Assembly: GCF_000397065.2 (NCBI RefSeq)
Contig: NZ_KE007325.1
Coordinates: forward strand, 274,495-338,494
From: Marinobacter lipolyticus SM19
GTDB taxonomy: Bacteria > Pseudomonadota > Gammaproteobacteria > Pseudomonadales > Oleiphilaceae
DNA: 64,000 nucleotides
Direction of reading: 5' to 3'
The notes under the pieces: generated by a model
Databases searched by the model: none
Seen by the model: the letters and a program-made list of their open reading frames with translations, nothing else
Told to the model about the DNA's origin: nothing
Program-made: the position numbers and the translations under genes
Shown: in pieces, positions 46,717-55,740 of the stretch
How positions within the stretch are numbered: the first letter of the stretch is position 1
How the letters are laid out: the number at the start of each line of letters is the position of its first letter

Positions 46717-47754
46717 ATGCGAATAATTGGAAGCGCGTTAGTGCTCCTGTTGGGGTTTGGGGGCCCTGTTGCCTGCTATGCCGATGAGCTCCTAAAAATT
46801 GGCAGCACCCTTAACGATTTTACCGAGTTCTTCGCAAGTGGAACCGTTAATCTCAGGGATGGCAGAAACGACATTCAAATGCGGCGCTTTCGCTATGAAC
46901 TCCGACAGGGAGAGAAGATCGAAGGTGGCTGCAAGTATTCCAGTGGGGGCAATAGTGAATGGGGGCAAGGCGAAACTGTCATCGCTCAGGAAGTTGCTCA
47001 CGACCTGACGGAATGTAAACGACTTTTCCTCGTTGGGATCCCTTATCCAGATAGCATCCCGGATTGGATGCGGAAGTCGGACGACGCCTCGTCAACTGAG
47101 AGCTTAGAGGTCAGCCCTGGGCAAGATGATTCCTCTGATGAGCCATTGACAACATCATCCGAAATTGCAGATTGCGAGACAGGCTATCTCCAAATCACGG
47201 ATGGCAACCAAGCTGCTGTCAGCGTTGCGAGGGCGTTAACTGGCTGGACTGGCATACCCATTTCAACCACCGAAGTATGGGCAAAGGTAAGTGGGACACC
47301 AGGAAGTATGGTAAATGGCTGCGGGACGTTTCAATATGGCAGCCTAACGGGGGACGCAGATTACGATGAAGGCGGCATTGGTTGGGATCATTCAGTCACA
47401 GACATTTCTTGTCCCTATGAATCTACCTATGATCGAAATAGATATTGCAGTTGTACGCGTGAGGAAGACACTGGCGCTTGCTTGGTGCATTGTAAAGCAG
47501 CATCTGGGCCAGGCCCCTGGTATGGTCGGGCCGGGATTTCAGCCACCCTAACCAATAAAGGAAGCGTCCCTCTTGTATTTGACTGCTCGGCGGGTGACGG
47601 GGCCAAAATTGTGATCAGTGAGGTAAGCATTGAGTCACAAATTGCTGGCGACTCATGGGCATTGAAGCGAGAATTTTCGATGACCGGACCAGTGGAGAGC
47701 TGCCTAGAGAATGTATACGTCGATAGCGCCGAGCATACCAGCCGGTGTGATTAG
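46717..47754 (+). CDS. Unrecognised cysteine-rich exported protein
   Basis: I do not recognise a family. The likely start is ATG 46717, giving 345 residues; the longer frame from 46264 reads backward through the hairpin and yheV. A signal peptide is evident (hydrophobic 4-19, probable cleavage near CYADE at 20-24). The mature part has 12 cysteines spread along its length, including YCSC and ACLVHC, an even number consistent with disulfides in the periplasm or outside. There is an acidic, low-complexity linker near 125-150 (SSTESLEVSPGQDDSSDEPL). Base composition is visibly less GC-rich than its neighbours, codon use is less biased, and it stands alone between hairpins F and G, all suggestive of acquisition from elsewhere. 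Confidence 0.7.
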   Translation: MRIIGSALVLLLGFGGPVACYADELLKIGSTLNDFTEFFASGTVNLRDGRNDIQMRRFRYELRQGEKIEGGCKYSSGGNSEWGQGETVIAQEVAHDLTECKRLFLVGIPYPDSIPDWMRKSDDASSTESLEVSPGQDDSSDEPLTTSSEIADCETGYLQITDGNQAAVSVARALTGWTGIPISTTEVWAKVSGTPGSMVNGCGTFQYGSLTGDADYDEGGIGWDHSVTDISCPYESTYDRNRYCSCTREEDTGACLVHCKAASGPGPWYGRAGISATLTNKGSVPLVFDCSAGDGAKIVISEVSIESQIAGDSWALKREFSMTGPVESCLENVYVDSAEHTSRCD

Positions 47755-48017
47755 CTTGTATAGATCAGTTGCTGTCAGCTAAAAGGCTGGCTGGGGTATG
47801 CAGCACGGAAAGGCCGCATATAGTGAGGCTGATTATGCCTTGGGATCAGCAATTTGATCAGGATACCGACGTTAAGGCTCCTGCCGAGGGCGACGATCAA
47901 AATCTCTATCCAGAGTCGATTCGTACTGGCCAAATGGTGGGAAGAAGCCGGCAGTACTTCTTTATCAATTTTCAGCAGAAATCTGTCATATAGTCGCATT
48001 TATTAGCAAGTCGTACA
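47755..48017. other. Lower-GC remnant segment with possible decayed coding
   Basis: The 263 bp between the cassette gene and hairpin G are lower in GC and carry a 74-codon frame on each strand (47769-47993 plus; 47775-47999 minus). Neither has a good ribosome site or a family I recognise; together with the end of the antiporter intergenic space they look like a relic of an older insertion. No transposase or att-like repeat was found. Confidence 0.35.
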
Positions 48018-48098
48018 GTGAGGGTGGGGGGACGGCGAATCAAAACATTCAAAGAAACCACGTTTCTCCGTTTTGATTCGCCGTCCCCCCACCCTCAC
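48018..48098 (-). repeat. Long-hairpin element, loop class 2, perfect 29-bp arms (copy G, reversed)
   Basis: Arms 48018-48046 and 48070-48098 are perfect complements over 29 bp. The 23-nt loop 48047-48069 is the exact reverse complement of the copy F loop, and with the six bases of each arm tip (CAAAAC, GTTTTG) the two copies share 35 nt; the rest of the arms differs at about half of the positions. It lies 49 nt beyond the end of the antiporter gene, in a convergent gap, and forms the right edge of the low-GC segment. The outer arm is G/C-rich without a T run. Confidence 0.95.
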
Positions 48099-48146
48099 AT
48101 CCCCCCAATCAGGCAGGCTACAAAAAGCAGGCCACTCCCAACTAAA

Positions 48147-49469
48147 TCAAAGCACCATAGCCGCCAACCACCCAAAGCCAAGCAACGGCAGGTTGTAGTG
48201 CAGGAAGGTGGGCACAACGGTATCCCAGATGTGGTTGTGCTGGCCGTCGACGTTGAGGCCGGCGGTGGGGCCGAGAGTGGAATCGGAGGCCGGGGAACCG
48301 GCGTCACCGAGGGCGCCGGCGGTGCCGACCAGGGCGACGATGGCCAACGGGCTGAAGCCCATTTCCAGGGCCAGGGGTACGTACAGGGCGGCGATGATCG
48401 GGATGGTGGAGAACGATGAGCCGATGCCCATGGTGATCAGCAGGCCCACTACCAGCATCAGGAAGGCGGCCATGGCTTTGTTGTCACCGATGGTGGCGAC
48501 CGAGCTTTCCACCAGGGTGGCGATCTCGCCGGTTTCGCGCATGACTTCGGCGAAGCCGGAGGCGGCGATCATGATGAAGCCGATCATTGCCAGCATTTTC
48601 ATGCCCTCGGTGAACAGATCATCGGCTTCCTTCCATTTGACTACACCCGACAGGTTGAACAGCACGAAGCCGGCCAGCGCGCCAAGGATCATCGAGCCCA
48701 GCCAGAGCTGGACGACAAACGCGGTGACGATGGCAATCAGTGCCATGAACAGAGTGCGGCCGTTGTACTGGATATCGACCCGCTCGGTTTTCTCGATGGT
48801 GTCCATGTTGTATTTGCGGTCGTCACGGTAGCTGAACAACACCGCAACCAGCAGACCGCACAACATGCCCAGGGCTGGCAGTGCCATGGCGGACATGACG
48901 TTCAGTTCGGAGGCATCGACGCCGTTGTCACCGACATTGGCCAGCAGGATCTCATTCAGGTAGATGCCCCCGAAGCCAACCGGCAGGAACATGTACGGGG
49001 TGATCAGGCCGAAGGTCAGGACGCAGGCTACCAGGCGGCGGTCCATGTTCAGTTTGGCCATTACGTACAGCAGTGGCGGCACCACCAGCGGGATGAAGGC
49101 AATGTGGATCGGCAGGATATTCTGGGACGAGATGGCAATGGCCAGCAGCAGACCCACGATGAGGAAGCGGATGCCGCCGACGGCTTTGCCTTCGTCCTGC
49201 TTGCCCACCAGGGCCAGGGCTTTGTCAGCGAGGGCGTGGGCGAGGCCGGATTTGCCGATAGCCACGGCAAACGCGCCCAGGGTGGCGTAGGACAGAGCGA
49301 CCGTGGCGCCTCCACCGAGACCGTTATTGAAGGCTTCGATGGTGGCTTCCAGGGACAGGCCGGCGACCAGACCACCGGTAACGGCTCCGATAATCAGGGC
49401 GACAACAACGTGAATGCGGCACAAACTCAGGACGAGCATGATGGCGACCGCAGCGACAACGGCATTCAT
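48147..49469 (-). CDS. Na+/H+ antiporter family protein (NhaC/YuiF-like)
   Basis: The 440-residue inner-membrane protein has about 11-12 transmembrane spans and belongs to the Na+/H+ antiporter/ion-transporter superfamily: [47 protein letters not shown] and the late [24 protein letters not shown] are typical. It would exchange sodium for protons in salty surroundings, which fits a marine host; an organic substrate is possible in this superfamily. CGGAG precedes the ATG. Confidence 0.82.
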   Translation of the reverse strand: MNAVVAAVAIMLVLSLCRIHVVVALIIGAVTGGLVAGLSLEATIEAFNNGLGGGATVALSYATLGAFAVAIGKSGLAHALADKALALVGKQDEGKAVGGIRFLIVGLLLAIAISSQNILPIHIAFIPLVVPPLLYVMAKLNMDRRLVACVLTFGLITPYMFLPVGFGGIYLNEILLANVGDNGVDASELNVMSAMALPALGMLCGLLVAVLFSYRDDRKYNMDTIEKTERVDIQYNGRTLFMALIAIVTAFVVQLWLGSMILGALAGFVLFNLSGVVKWKEADDLFTEGMKMLAMIGFIMIAASGFAEVMRETGEIATLVESSVATIGDNKAMAAFLMLVVGLLITMGIGSSFSTIPIIAALYVPLALEMGFSPLAIVALVGTAGALGDAGSPASDSTLGPTAGLNVDGQHNHIWDTVVPTFLHYNLPLLGFGWLAAMVL

Positions 49470-49582
49470 GGCAAAACTCCGGGTAGGAATTGTCGGTTTA
49501 TCCGACCCCTTGTGAGGGTGGACATCTCAAAAAGCGGGCTAATGTGCAGGAAATCATCGTTCCAGTCAAAGCCGGGCAGATG

Positions 49583-49813
49583 TCAGTCGTCACTGACCCT
49601 GTAAAAACGGGGTACCTGTTCGCCGGCAACCTCGACGGTTTCCTGGAACATGGACAGCGGCCTTACCCAGAGGCTGTGATCGCCATACAGGCACCTATAG
49701 ACCACCAGTTTTTCCTCAGTTTCGCTGTGACGGGCGATATCAATGACCTGGTAATCCTTACCTTTGTAGTGGCGGTAGCGCCCTGGCGTAATCTCCGTTT
49801 TTCTTTCGGTCAT
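49583..49813 (-). CDS. DUF1653 protein
   Basis: The 76-residue protein consists of one DUF1653 domain: PGRYRHYKGKDYQVIDIARHSETEEKLVVYRCLYGDHSLWVRPLSMFQETV. Its role is unknown. CGGAG lies seven bases before the ATG. It stands between the antiporter and the divergent diguanylate cyclase. Confidence 0.85.
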   Translation of the reverse strand: MTERKTEITPGRYRHYKGKDYQVIDIARHSETEEKLVVYRCLYGDHSLWVRPLSMFQETVEVAGEQVPRFYRVSDD

Positions 49814-49971
49814 GTGCGGACTCCGGACGTTGTGTGAGGTTTATGTAACAGGCAGGAGATCATCCGCCGGTAAGCGTCTAAACTTATCACCTATCTGGCA
49901 AGGATGCATAAGGGTCGTGTTGAACTGTTTGCAACTCTGAATCACTGATACCGGGCATCGGATATCCTTTT

Positions 49972-51792
49972 ATGAATCAGCCAGCCTGTCGCTTATGCAG
50001 CTGTCTCCTCTTTGTGATGGTGCTTTTGGCCCCTGCTTCCCTGAAGGCCGAAACCGCCGAGTTTTCCTGGCTGAAAGATAGAGATGCCACCCTCTCAATT
50101 GATGAAGCACGAGCTTTACCGGAGCGTCGCTGGCAAGCATTTGATCCCGAACACGTTTTAAACCTCGGCTTCAGTGATGGCAGTGTCTGGCTAAAAGTGG
50201 ACGTCCCGCCAGAGCCTGAGAACCGGCTTCTGGAGATCGGCTATCCATTGCTGGATGACGTATCGGTTTTCTGGGTCGTGAAGGATGACATTGTTCAGGA
50301 GTACCGGACGGGGGATCGAAGGGTTTTTAACAGTCGTCCTGTACCGCATCGTCATTTTGCGTTCCTGGTGCCCTCGAATACCGAGACAGTGACCGCCTAC
50401 GTGCGCGTGAAAACCCAGGGCTCGGTCCAGATTCCCGTGCGAATCGTGCCTTCTGCCCAGTTCCTTGCCGAAGAGCATCTGTCCTACGGCTGGCAGGCCG
50501 TATTCCTGGGCATTATGTTGGCAATGGCGCTGTACAACTTTTTTGTCTTCCTTATCGTTCGCCACCCGACCTACCTCTGGTACGTGCTGACGGTGTTAGC
50601 AGCCGCCATGGTCTGGCTCAATTTTAATGGGCTGCTGTTTCAGTGGTTGTGGCCAGATATGCCGATTCTGAACCGCTATTTCACAGCCCCGATTATTTCT
50701 CTAAACATAGCCTTTGCGTCGCTGTTCACCATGAGCTTCCTGTCATTGCAGCGCGTCAGTCCGCTCGCCTTTCGCCTGTTTCAGGGTGTGGTCGTAGTGG
50801 CCGTGTTTACGTTTCTCTTCGGTCTGTTCGGGCCCTATCAGGCCAGTACCGTTATTGTCAGTGCGTTCGGGGCCTTTGTTACTCCCCTGGCGTGGTTTGT
50901 TGGCCTGTGGGTCTGGCGCCAGGGCCAGGTACTTGCCGGTTTCTACGTGCTGGCGTGGACACCGCTGTTGCTGGGGCACCTGGTTCTGGCGGTCAGTAAA
51001 CTGGGCTACCTGCCGAGTACCTTTGCGACCGATTTTGCGCCGCAATTCGGTGTTGCGCTGGAAGTGATACTGCTCTCTTTCGCGCTGGCCTACAGGATCA
51101 ATCTGGAGCGATATCGGCGCCAGATCGCTCAGGACCATGCACTGGCAGTCCAGCGTCAGGCCACTCAAACACTGGAAACCCGTGTGCAGGAGCGCACTGA
51201 AGAGCTGGAACGGGCCAATGAACAGCTCAAGGCCATCTCACTCACGGATGGTTTGACTCAGGTGGCCAATCGCAGGCGTTTCGATGAAATGCTGGCGGTG
51301 GAATGGAGCAGGGCCTGTCGACAGGGACATCCGCTTTCCTTGCTGATGCTGGACATTGACCATTTCAAACAGGTTAATGATCAGTTAGGGCATCTGGTCG
51401 GGGATGATTGCCTGGTCAGCGTAGCAAGGCTGTGTGCCAGGGAGATTCAACGTTCCGGTGACCTGCTTGCCCGTTATGGCGGTGAGGAGTTCAGTGTGTT
51501 GCTGCCGGTTACCCCCGAGCAGGGCGCCCGGCGTGTGGCCGAGCGGTTGCGGAAGATCGTTGCCGAGAACCCGGTTTATCCCAATGATGGAGTCCGCCCT
51601 GTCAATCTGACCGTCAGTATCGGCGTGGCGACCATTACACCAACGAACAGCACCGGGCCAGAGGCACTCATCCAGCGTGCGGATGAGGCGCTCTATCAGG
51701 CCAAGGAATCCGGACGGAACCGGGTGGTCGAGTGGCTCAGTTCTTCAGTTTGTAGCGACCCGGCCCCAGAAAAACCAGGGCAATCGCGGTAA
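49972..51792 (+). CDS. 7TMR-DISM diguanylate cyclase
   Basis: The 606-residue membrane protein has a signal peptide, a periplasmic 7TMR-DISM extracellular domain (about 30-165), seven transmembrane spans (about 175-385), a coiled linker (QTLETRVQERTEELERANEQLKAI) and a GGDEF domain (about 420-590). The active site is GGEEF at 503-507 with an inhibitory RxxD (RSGD) five residues before, so c-di-GMP synthesis with feedback is expected in response to an outside ligand. The last 56 bases overlap the convergent doxX-like gene. Confidence 0.9.
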   Translation: MNQPACRLCSCLLFVMVLLAPASLKAETAEFSWLKDRDATLSIDEARALPERRWQAFDPEHVLNLGFSDGSVWLKVDVPPEPENRLLEIGYPLLDDVSVFWVVKDDIVQEYRTGDRRVFNSRPVPHRHFAFLVPSNTETVTAYVRVKTQGSVQIPVRIVPSAQFLAEEHLSYGWQAVFLGIMLAMALYNFFVFLIVRHPTYLWYVLTVLAAAMVWLNFNGLLFQWLWPDMPILNRYFTAPIISLNIAFASLFTMSFLSLQRVSPLAFRLFQGVVVVAVFTFLFGLFGPYQASTVIVSAFGAFVTPLAWFVGLWVWRQGQVLAGFYVLAWTPLLLGHLVLAVSKLGYLPSTFATDFAPQFGVALEVILLSFALAYRINLERYRRQIAQDHALAVQRQATQTLETRVQERTEELERANEQLKAISLTDGLTQVANRRRFDEMLAVEWSRACRQGHPLSLLMLDIDHFKQVNDQLGHLVGDDCLVSVARLCAREIQRSGDLLARYGGEEFSVLLPVTPEQGARRVAERLRKIVAENPVYPNDGVRPVNLTVSIGVATITPTNSTGPEALIQRADEALYQAKESGRNRVVEWLSSSVCSDPAPEKPGQSR

Positions 51793-52123
51793 ACAGGAAG
51801 AATCCCTGCAGCTCCAGTGCCCAGCCACCGCTGCTGCCCAGCGCCAGCAATTCATGACCATGGACCAGTGCAATGGCGACCAGCATGTTGAAGGCAATCA
51901 ACAAAGCGCCGATGCGGGTCTGGTAACCGAGGATCACCATCAGCGGTGCCAGGAGTTCGCCGATAAACACCCCGTAGGCGAAGATCGCCGGAATGCCAAG
52001 GCCAGCCAGCTGGCCTTCGATGAATCCGACCCCGTGGATCAGCTTGGCGATGCCATGGAATAGCATAAGCCCGCCCAGGGTCAGGCGGATGATCAGTTTT
52101 CCCAGGTCTGCGTTGTCCAACAA
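51737..52123 (-). CDS. DoxX-family membrane protein
   Basis: The 128-residue protein has four hydrophobic spans and the DoxX pattern: LIIRLTLGGLMLFHGIAKLIHG near the start, GIPAIFAYGVFIGELLAPLMVILG, then ALLIAFNMLVAIAL. The family is loosely tied to thiosulfate:quinone reduction and redox homeostasis; no specific reaction can be given. The start is TTG with GGAGG a few bases upstream (two TTG codons in a row). Its 3' end overlaps the diguanylate cyclase gene by 56 bases. Confidence 0.82.
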   Translation of the reverse strand: MLDNADLGKLIIRLTLGGLMLFHGIAKLIHGVGFIEGQLAGLGIPAIFAYGVFIGELLAPLMVILGYQTRIGALLIAFNMLVAIALVHGHELLALGSSGGWALELQGFFLFTAIALVFLGPGRYKLKN

Positions 52124-52185
52124 AGGTGCCTCCGTCAGGTAAGTATGGAATCGTGGTATTCAGGAAGGTGCTAGATTACCCGCAA

Positions 52186-52872
52186 TCAGAGGCCGTTGCC
52201 CAGAGAGAAACGGATGTGATTCCGTACCAGGAGGTTTTCCCAGTATTGCCGCATCCAGTCCCAGGCGGCATTTTGTGCGTGTTCGACGAAGGGATCCAGG
52301 TTGAGCTCATAGTAATCCGGTGTGCCGGCTATCTGTAACAGGGTCAGGGTAATGGCGTCGTCCAGTTCGTTGGCGAAGGGTTCGCCAATCAGCTGATGAA
52401 CCAGCAGGTTGGCATGAGTGGCCTCGATGTCCACCAGGTCGCTGGCGCGGATGGAGCGGTTATTCTCGTACATTTCTTCCATCAGGCGATGGCAGAGGTA
52501 GGCCCGGATCAGCAGGCCATCAAGGCCGTCGTAACGTACCAGCAGTGCCGACGGCTGGGTAAAGTAGCGGGTTGCGGCATCAATGAACGGGGCGAACAGG
52601 TCAGACTTGCCGGCTTCCCGGGCACAGGCTTCAACGCACTCGATCAGTCGGGGAGCCATCTCGATGTATTCCACGGCGAACTGGAACAGGCAGGTGGCCG
52701 GTTGATAGCCATCAATAGTAATTGTGGCAGGCAGTGACGACGCCTTCTCCCCCAGTTGCCGGAGAAACGTGCCGGAGTGGGCTTCCTGCCGTCGTGCCTG
52801 ATCAATGATGTTTAGGACTACCTGTGGTGTCATATCAGGAGATGCCGGTATCTGAACGAATTGAGGTCGCAA
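52186..52872 (-). CDS. Unrecognised cytoplasmic protein
   Basis: I do not recognise a family. The 228-residue protein has no signal peptide and no transmembrane span; it looks largely alpha-helical (RLIECVEACAREAGKS, RAYLCHRLMEEMYENNRSIRA). The start is TTG, supported by a strong GGGAGG site; an ATG at codon 14 is the other choice. Codon use is like its neighbours, so it looks like a native gene. It lies 62 bp upstream of the doxX-like gene on the same strand, so they may be cotranscribed. Confidence 0.65.
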   Translation of the reverse strand: MRPQFVQIPASPDMTPQVVLNIIDQARRQEAHSGTFLRQLGEKASSLPATITIDGYQPATCLFQFAVEYIEMAPRLIECVEACAREAGKSDLFAPFIDAATRYFTQPSALLVRYDGLDGLLIRAYLCHRLMEEMYENNRSIRASDLVDIEATHANLLVHQLIGEPFANELDDAITLTLLQIAGTPDYYELNLDPFVEHAQNAAWDWMRQYWENLLVRNHIRFSLGNGL

Positions 52873-53030
52873 GGCGCCTCCCGTTGTTCATATAGAGTGG
52901 TTGAAGGCAGGAGAGCAGGGGCTGGCAACCGCAACAAGCCTGCCGTTTACGACAATTGTAGCCCAGATTTACCCGCCTGCTTCCGGCGCATCATGAAAAT
53001 CGGGCCATGTAATGTTTGCCTGGCTGACGG

Positions 53031-54338
53031 TTATCGGGCATCGAACCACCGGCCGTGTCGTGTATGGGACAGAAACAACCAACCCATGGTCACGGCGCGG
53101 GCGAGCATAAGGCTGATCAGTGAGAACCAGAGACCATGATTTCCCCAGCCGGTAGTTAGCCACCATACTGGCAGGAAGATGATCAGGGCTGAGAACAGCA
53201 TGGTGTTCTGCATATCCCGGGTTCGTGTGGCACCGATAAACACACCGTCCAGCAGATAACCCCAGACCGCCGCGAACGGCAACATCCACAGCCATGGCAG
53301 ATACTGCCATGCGGTCATGCGGACCTCCTCAATGCCGGTTAACAGGCTGATCAGGAAGCGACCGCCCAGCACAAAAGCGATGGTGAACAGCACCGATCCC
53401 CACAACGACCAGCGCAAAGCGGTGCGGACCACTACCCGGAACTGGCGTCGGCTACCTTTACCCACGGCTTCGCCAATCAGGGCCTCGGCGGCATTGGCAA
53501 AGCCATCCAGACCGTTGGAAATGACCAGCAGGAACGTGAGCAGAACTGCATTGGCGGCCAGGATGGTGTCTCCCTGGCGGGCACCCTGCGCGGTAAAGAA
53601 GGCCAGGACCAGCAGCAGTGCGATGGTCCGTACCATGATGTACCGGTTGACCTGCAGAATACGCAGGTAGTCCGCCAGCTGTCCCAGCAAGGCACGGCTG
53701 AAGGAGTGCCCCGCAGGTAATCGCAACAGCACCAGGCGAAAACCAATCGCTGCGGCTGAGTACTCCGCGATAACCGTGGCGACCGCGACCCCCTGGCTAT
53801 TCCAGCCCAGAACCGTCACGAATAGCATGTCCAGCAAGATATTCAGGCTGTTTGCCACAATCAGCATGATCATGGGCGCTCGCGGAAACTGGGTGCCGAT
53901 CAGCCAACCCACCAGGGTGTACTGACAGAGGACGGCGGGCGCGCTCCAGATTCGTATGGCGGCGTAGTCGGCGGCCAGCTCCGCCACACGCTCGCTGGGG
54001 TTCATCAGGGTCAGGCCAATACTGATCAGGGGCTTATGGAAGGCGATCAGCAACAGGCCAATGGCTGTCGCCAGTATGATGGAGCGCAACAGCAGGGCGA
54101 TCTGGGCAAACTCATCGCGCTTGCCCCAGGCCTGAGCCGAAAGGCCGGTGGTGCCCATACGCATGAATCCGAACGTCCAGTAAAGAATACTGAACAGGTT
54201 GGCACCGACCGCGACCGCCCCCAGGTATTGTGGACTCTCCAGATGACCGAGCACAGCGGTATCCACCAGCCCAAGCAGGGGGACGGTGAGATTGGTGAGC
54301 ATAAGCGGCCAGGCCAGTGCCCATAGCCGTTGATCCAT
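53031..54338 (-). CDS. MATE-family efflux transporter (DinF-like)
   Basis: The 435-residue inner-membrane protein has about twelve transmembrane helices in two related halves. LWALAWPLMLTNLTVPLLGLVDTAVLGHLESPQYLGAVAVG at the N-terminus is the MATE signature of the DinF/eukaryotic branch. Such proteins export cationic drugs or metabolites using Na+ or H+ gradients; the substrate is not known. It is divergent from the cytochrome oxidase operon across a 224-bp AT-rich gap. Confidence 0.88.
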   Translation of the reverse strand: MDQRLWALAWPLMLTNLTVPLLGLVDTAVLGHLESPQYLGAVAVGANLFSILYWTFGFMRMGTTGLSAQAWGKRDEFAQIALLLRSIILATAIGLLLIAFHKPLISIGLTLMNPSERVAELAADYAAIRIWSAPAVLCQYTLVGWLIGTQFPRAPMIMLIVANSLNILLDMLFVTVLGWNSQGVAVATVIAEYSAAAIGFRLVLLRLPAGHSFSRALLGQLADYLRILQVNRYIMVRTIALLLVLAFFTAQGARQGDTILAANAVLLTFLLVISNGLDGFANAAEALIGEAVGKGSRRQFRVVVRTALRWSLWGSVLFTIAFVLGGRFLISLLTGIEEVRMTAWQYLPWLWMLPFAAVWGYLLDGVFIGATRTRDMQNTMLFSALIIFLPVWWLTTGWGNHGLWFSLISLMLARAVTMGWLFLSHTRHGRWFDAR

Positions 54339-54562
54339 TCTGGTCAGCGGAAGGCTTATATATGATTTGATTATTAATAATCCTGGCTTATAACGTTTGG
54401 GTTTAGTCGTCTTTTAGCATTTTCTTGATCTGTGTCTATACTCAATCCTGAGTTATCCATAAGCAGACTTCCACTCTGACCTGACCGGTGTGTGCGAGCT
54501 CCGCCAGAGCAGAGGGATTGAACGCAAAATCCGACAAGAATAACACTCTGTGGAGACACAGT

Positions 54563-55687
54563 ATGCGCGTGCACGCTAAGCGGGCAGGTGCCCTTTTGGG
54601 CGGCCTTTTGTTCCCCGCCTGGTCCATGGCGGACTGGACATTGAACATGGCTCCCGGGGTAACCGGCACCAGTAACGAAATTTTCAGCCTTCACATGACC
54701 ATCCTCTGGATATGCGTTGTCATTGGCATCGTGGTTTTCGGGGTGATGTTCTGGTCTATCTTCGCCCACCGCAAGTCCCAGGGGCACAAACCGGCGAACT
54801 TCCATGAAAACACGGTGGTGGAAATCCTCTGGACCATCATTCCCTTCGTAATTCTTGTGATTATGGCCATTCCGGCAACGGCGACTCTGGTGGATATGTA
54901 TGACACCGCCGAGTCGGACGTGGACATCAAGGTGACTGGCTACCAGTGGCGCTGGAAGTACGACTACCTCGACGAGGAGTTTGGTTACTTCTCCAACCTG
55001 GCGACCAGCAAGGATGAGATCTACAACCGGCTGGACAAGAGTGAGAATTACCTGCTGGACGTGGATAACCCGTTGGTGATTCCTGTTGGCAAGAAGGTGC
55101 GTCTGCTGGTGACAGCAAACGATGTTATCCATTCCTGGTGGGTACCGGCTTTTGGTGTCAAGAAAGATGCCATTCCCGGATTTATCAACGAAACCTGGAC
55201 TCGGGTTGATGAGCCTGGCATCTATCGTGGCCAGTGCACGGAGCTGTGCGGTAAGGACCATGGTTTTATGCCGGTTGTGGTCAAGGCCGTACCCGAAGCT
55301 GAATACAATGAATGGGTCGCTGAACAGCAGGCCGCGGCCGAGCGTGAGCGCGAGCTGACCGAGAAGGACTGGACCCTGGAAGAGCTGATGGAACGTGGCG
55401 AACAAACCTATGCCACCACCTGTGCAGCGTGCCACCAGGCCGACGGTAGCGGTGCTCCTCCGGCCTTCCCGGCCCTGAAGGGTAGTCAGGTTGTACTTGA
55501 AGATATGGATGCCCACCTGGACATCGTGGTTAACGGTGTGTCCGGTACCGCCATGCAGGCGTTCGGTGGCCAGTTGAGTGAAGTGGACCTGGCCGCTGTT
55601 ATTACCTATGAACGCAATGCCTGGGGTAATAACACCGGTGAGATGGTTACACCGAAGGAAGTATTCGAGTACAAGAACCAGGAATGA
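54563..55687 (+). CDS. coxB: Cytochrome c oxidase subunit II with cytochrome c domain
   Basis: The 374-residue subunit II of an aa3-type oxidase has a signal peptide, two transmembrane helices (about 45-65 and 90-110), a cupredoxin domain with the binuclear CuA site (C225xxxC229 in CTELCGKDHGFMP, with an upstream His), and a C-terminal cytochrome c domain with CAACH (287-291). The fused heme domain makes it a caa3-like type. Start 54563 is chosen for its GGAGA site and signal peptide. First gene of a run that continues to the sco gene. Confidence 0.95.
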   Translation: MRVHAKRAGALLGGLLFPAWSMADWTLNMAPGVTGTSNEIFSLHMTILWICVVIGIVVFGVMFWSIFAHRKSQGHKPANFHENTVVEILWTIIPFVILVIMAIPATATLVDMYDTAESDVDIKVTGYQWRWKYDYLDEEFGYFSNLATSKDEIYNRLDKSENYLLDVDNPLVIPVGKKVRLLVTANDVIHSWWVPAFGVKKDAIPGFINETWTRVDEPGIYRGQCTELCGKDHGFMPVVVKAVPEAEYNEWVAEQQAAAERERELTEKDWTLEELMERGEQTYATTCAACHQADGSGAPPAFPALKGSQVVLEDMDAHLDIVVNGVSGTAMQAFGGQLSEVDLAAVITYERNAWGNNTGEMVTPKEVFEYKNQE

Positions 55688-55740
55688 TTCGCCAAATAAC
55701 ATCACCAGCCAGAATAACAAGGCGGTAACGGGGGTTTTTC

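Noticed and set aside
46509..48098. F and G as the ends of an insertion sequence or as integron attC sites
   Set aside because: No transposase or integrase is encoded, no target-site duplication is evident, and attC core motifs were not seen. The segment is kept as a hairpin-bounded cassette of unknown origin.
54374..55720. 448-codon open frame antisense to coxB
   Set aside because: Shadow of coxB; no family resemblance, no start signals.
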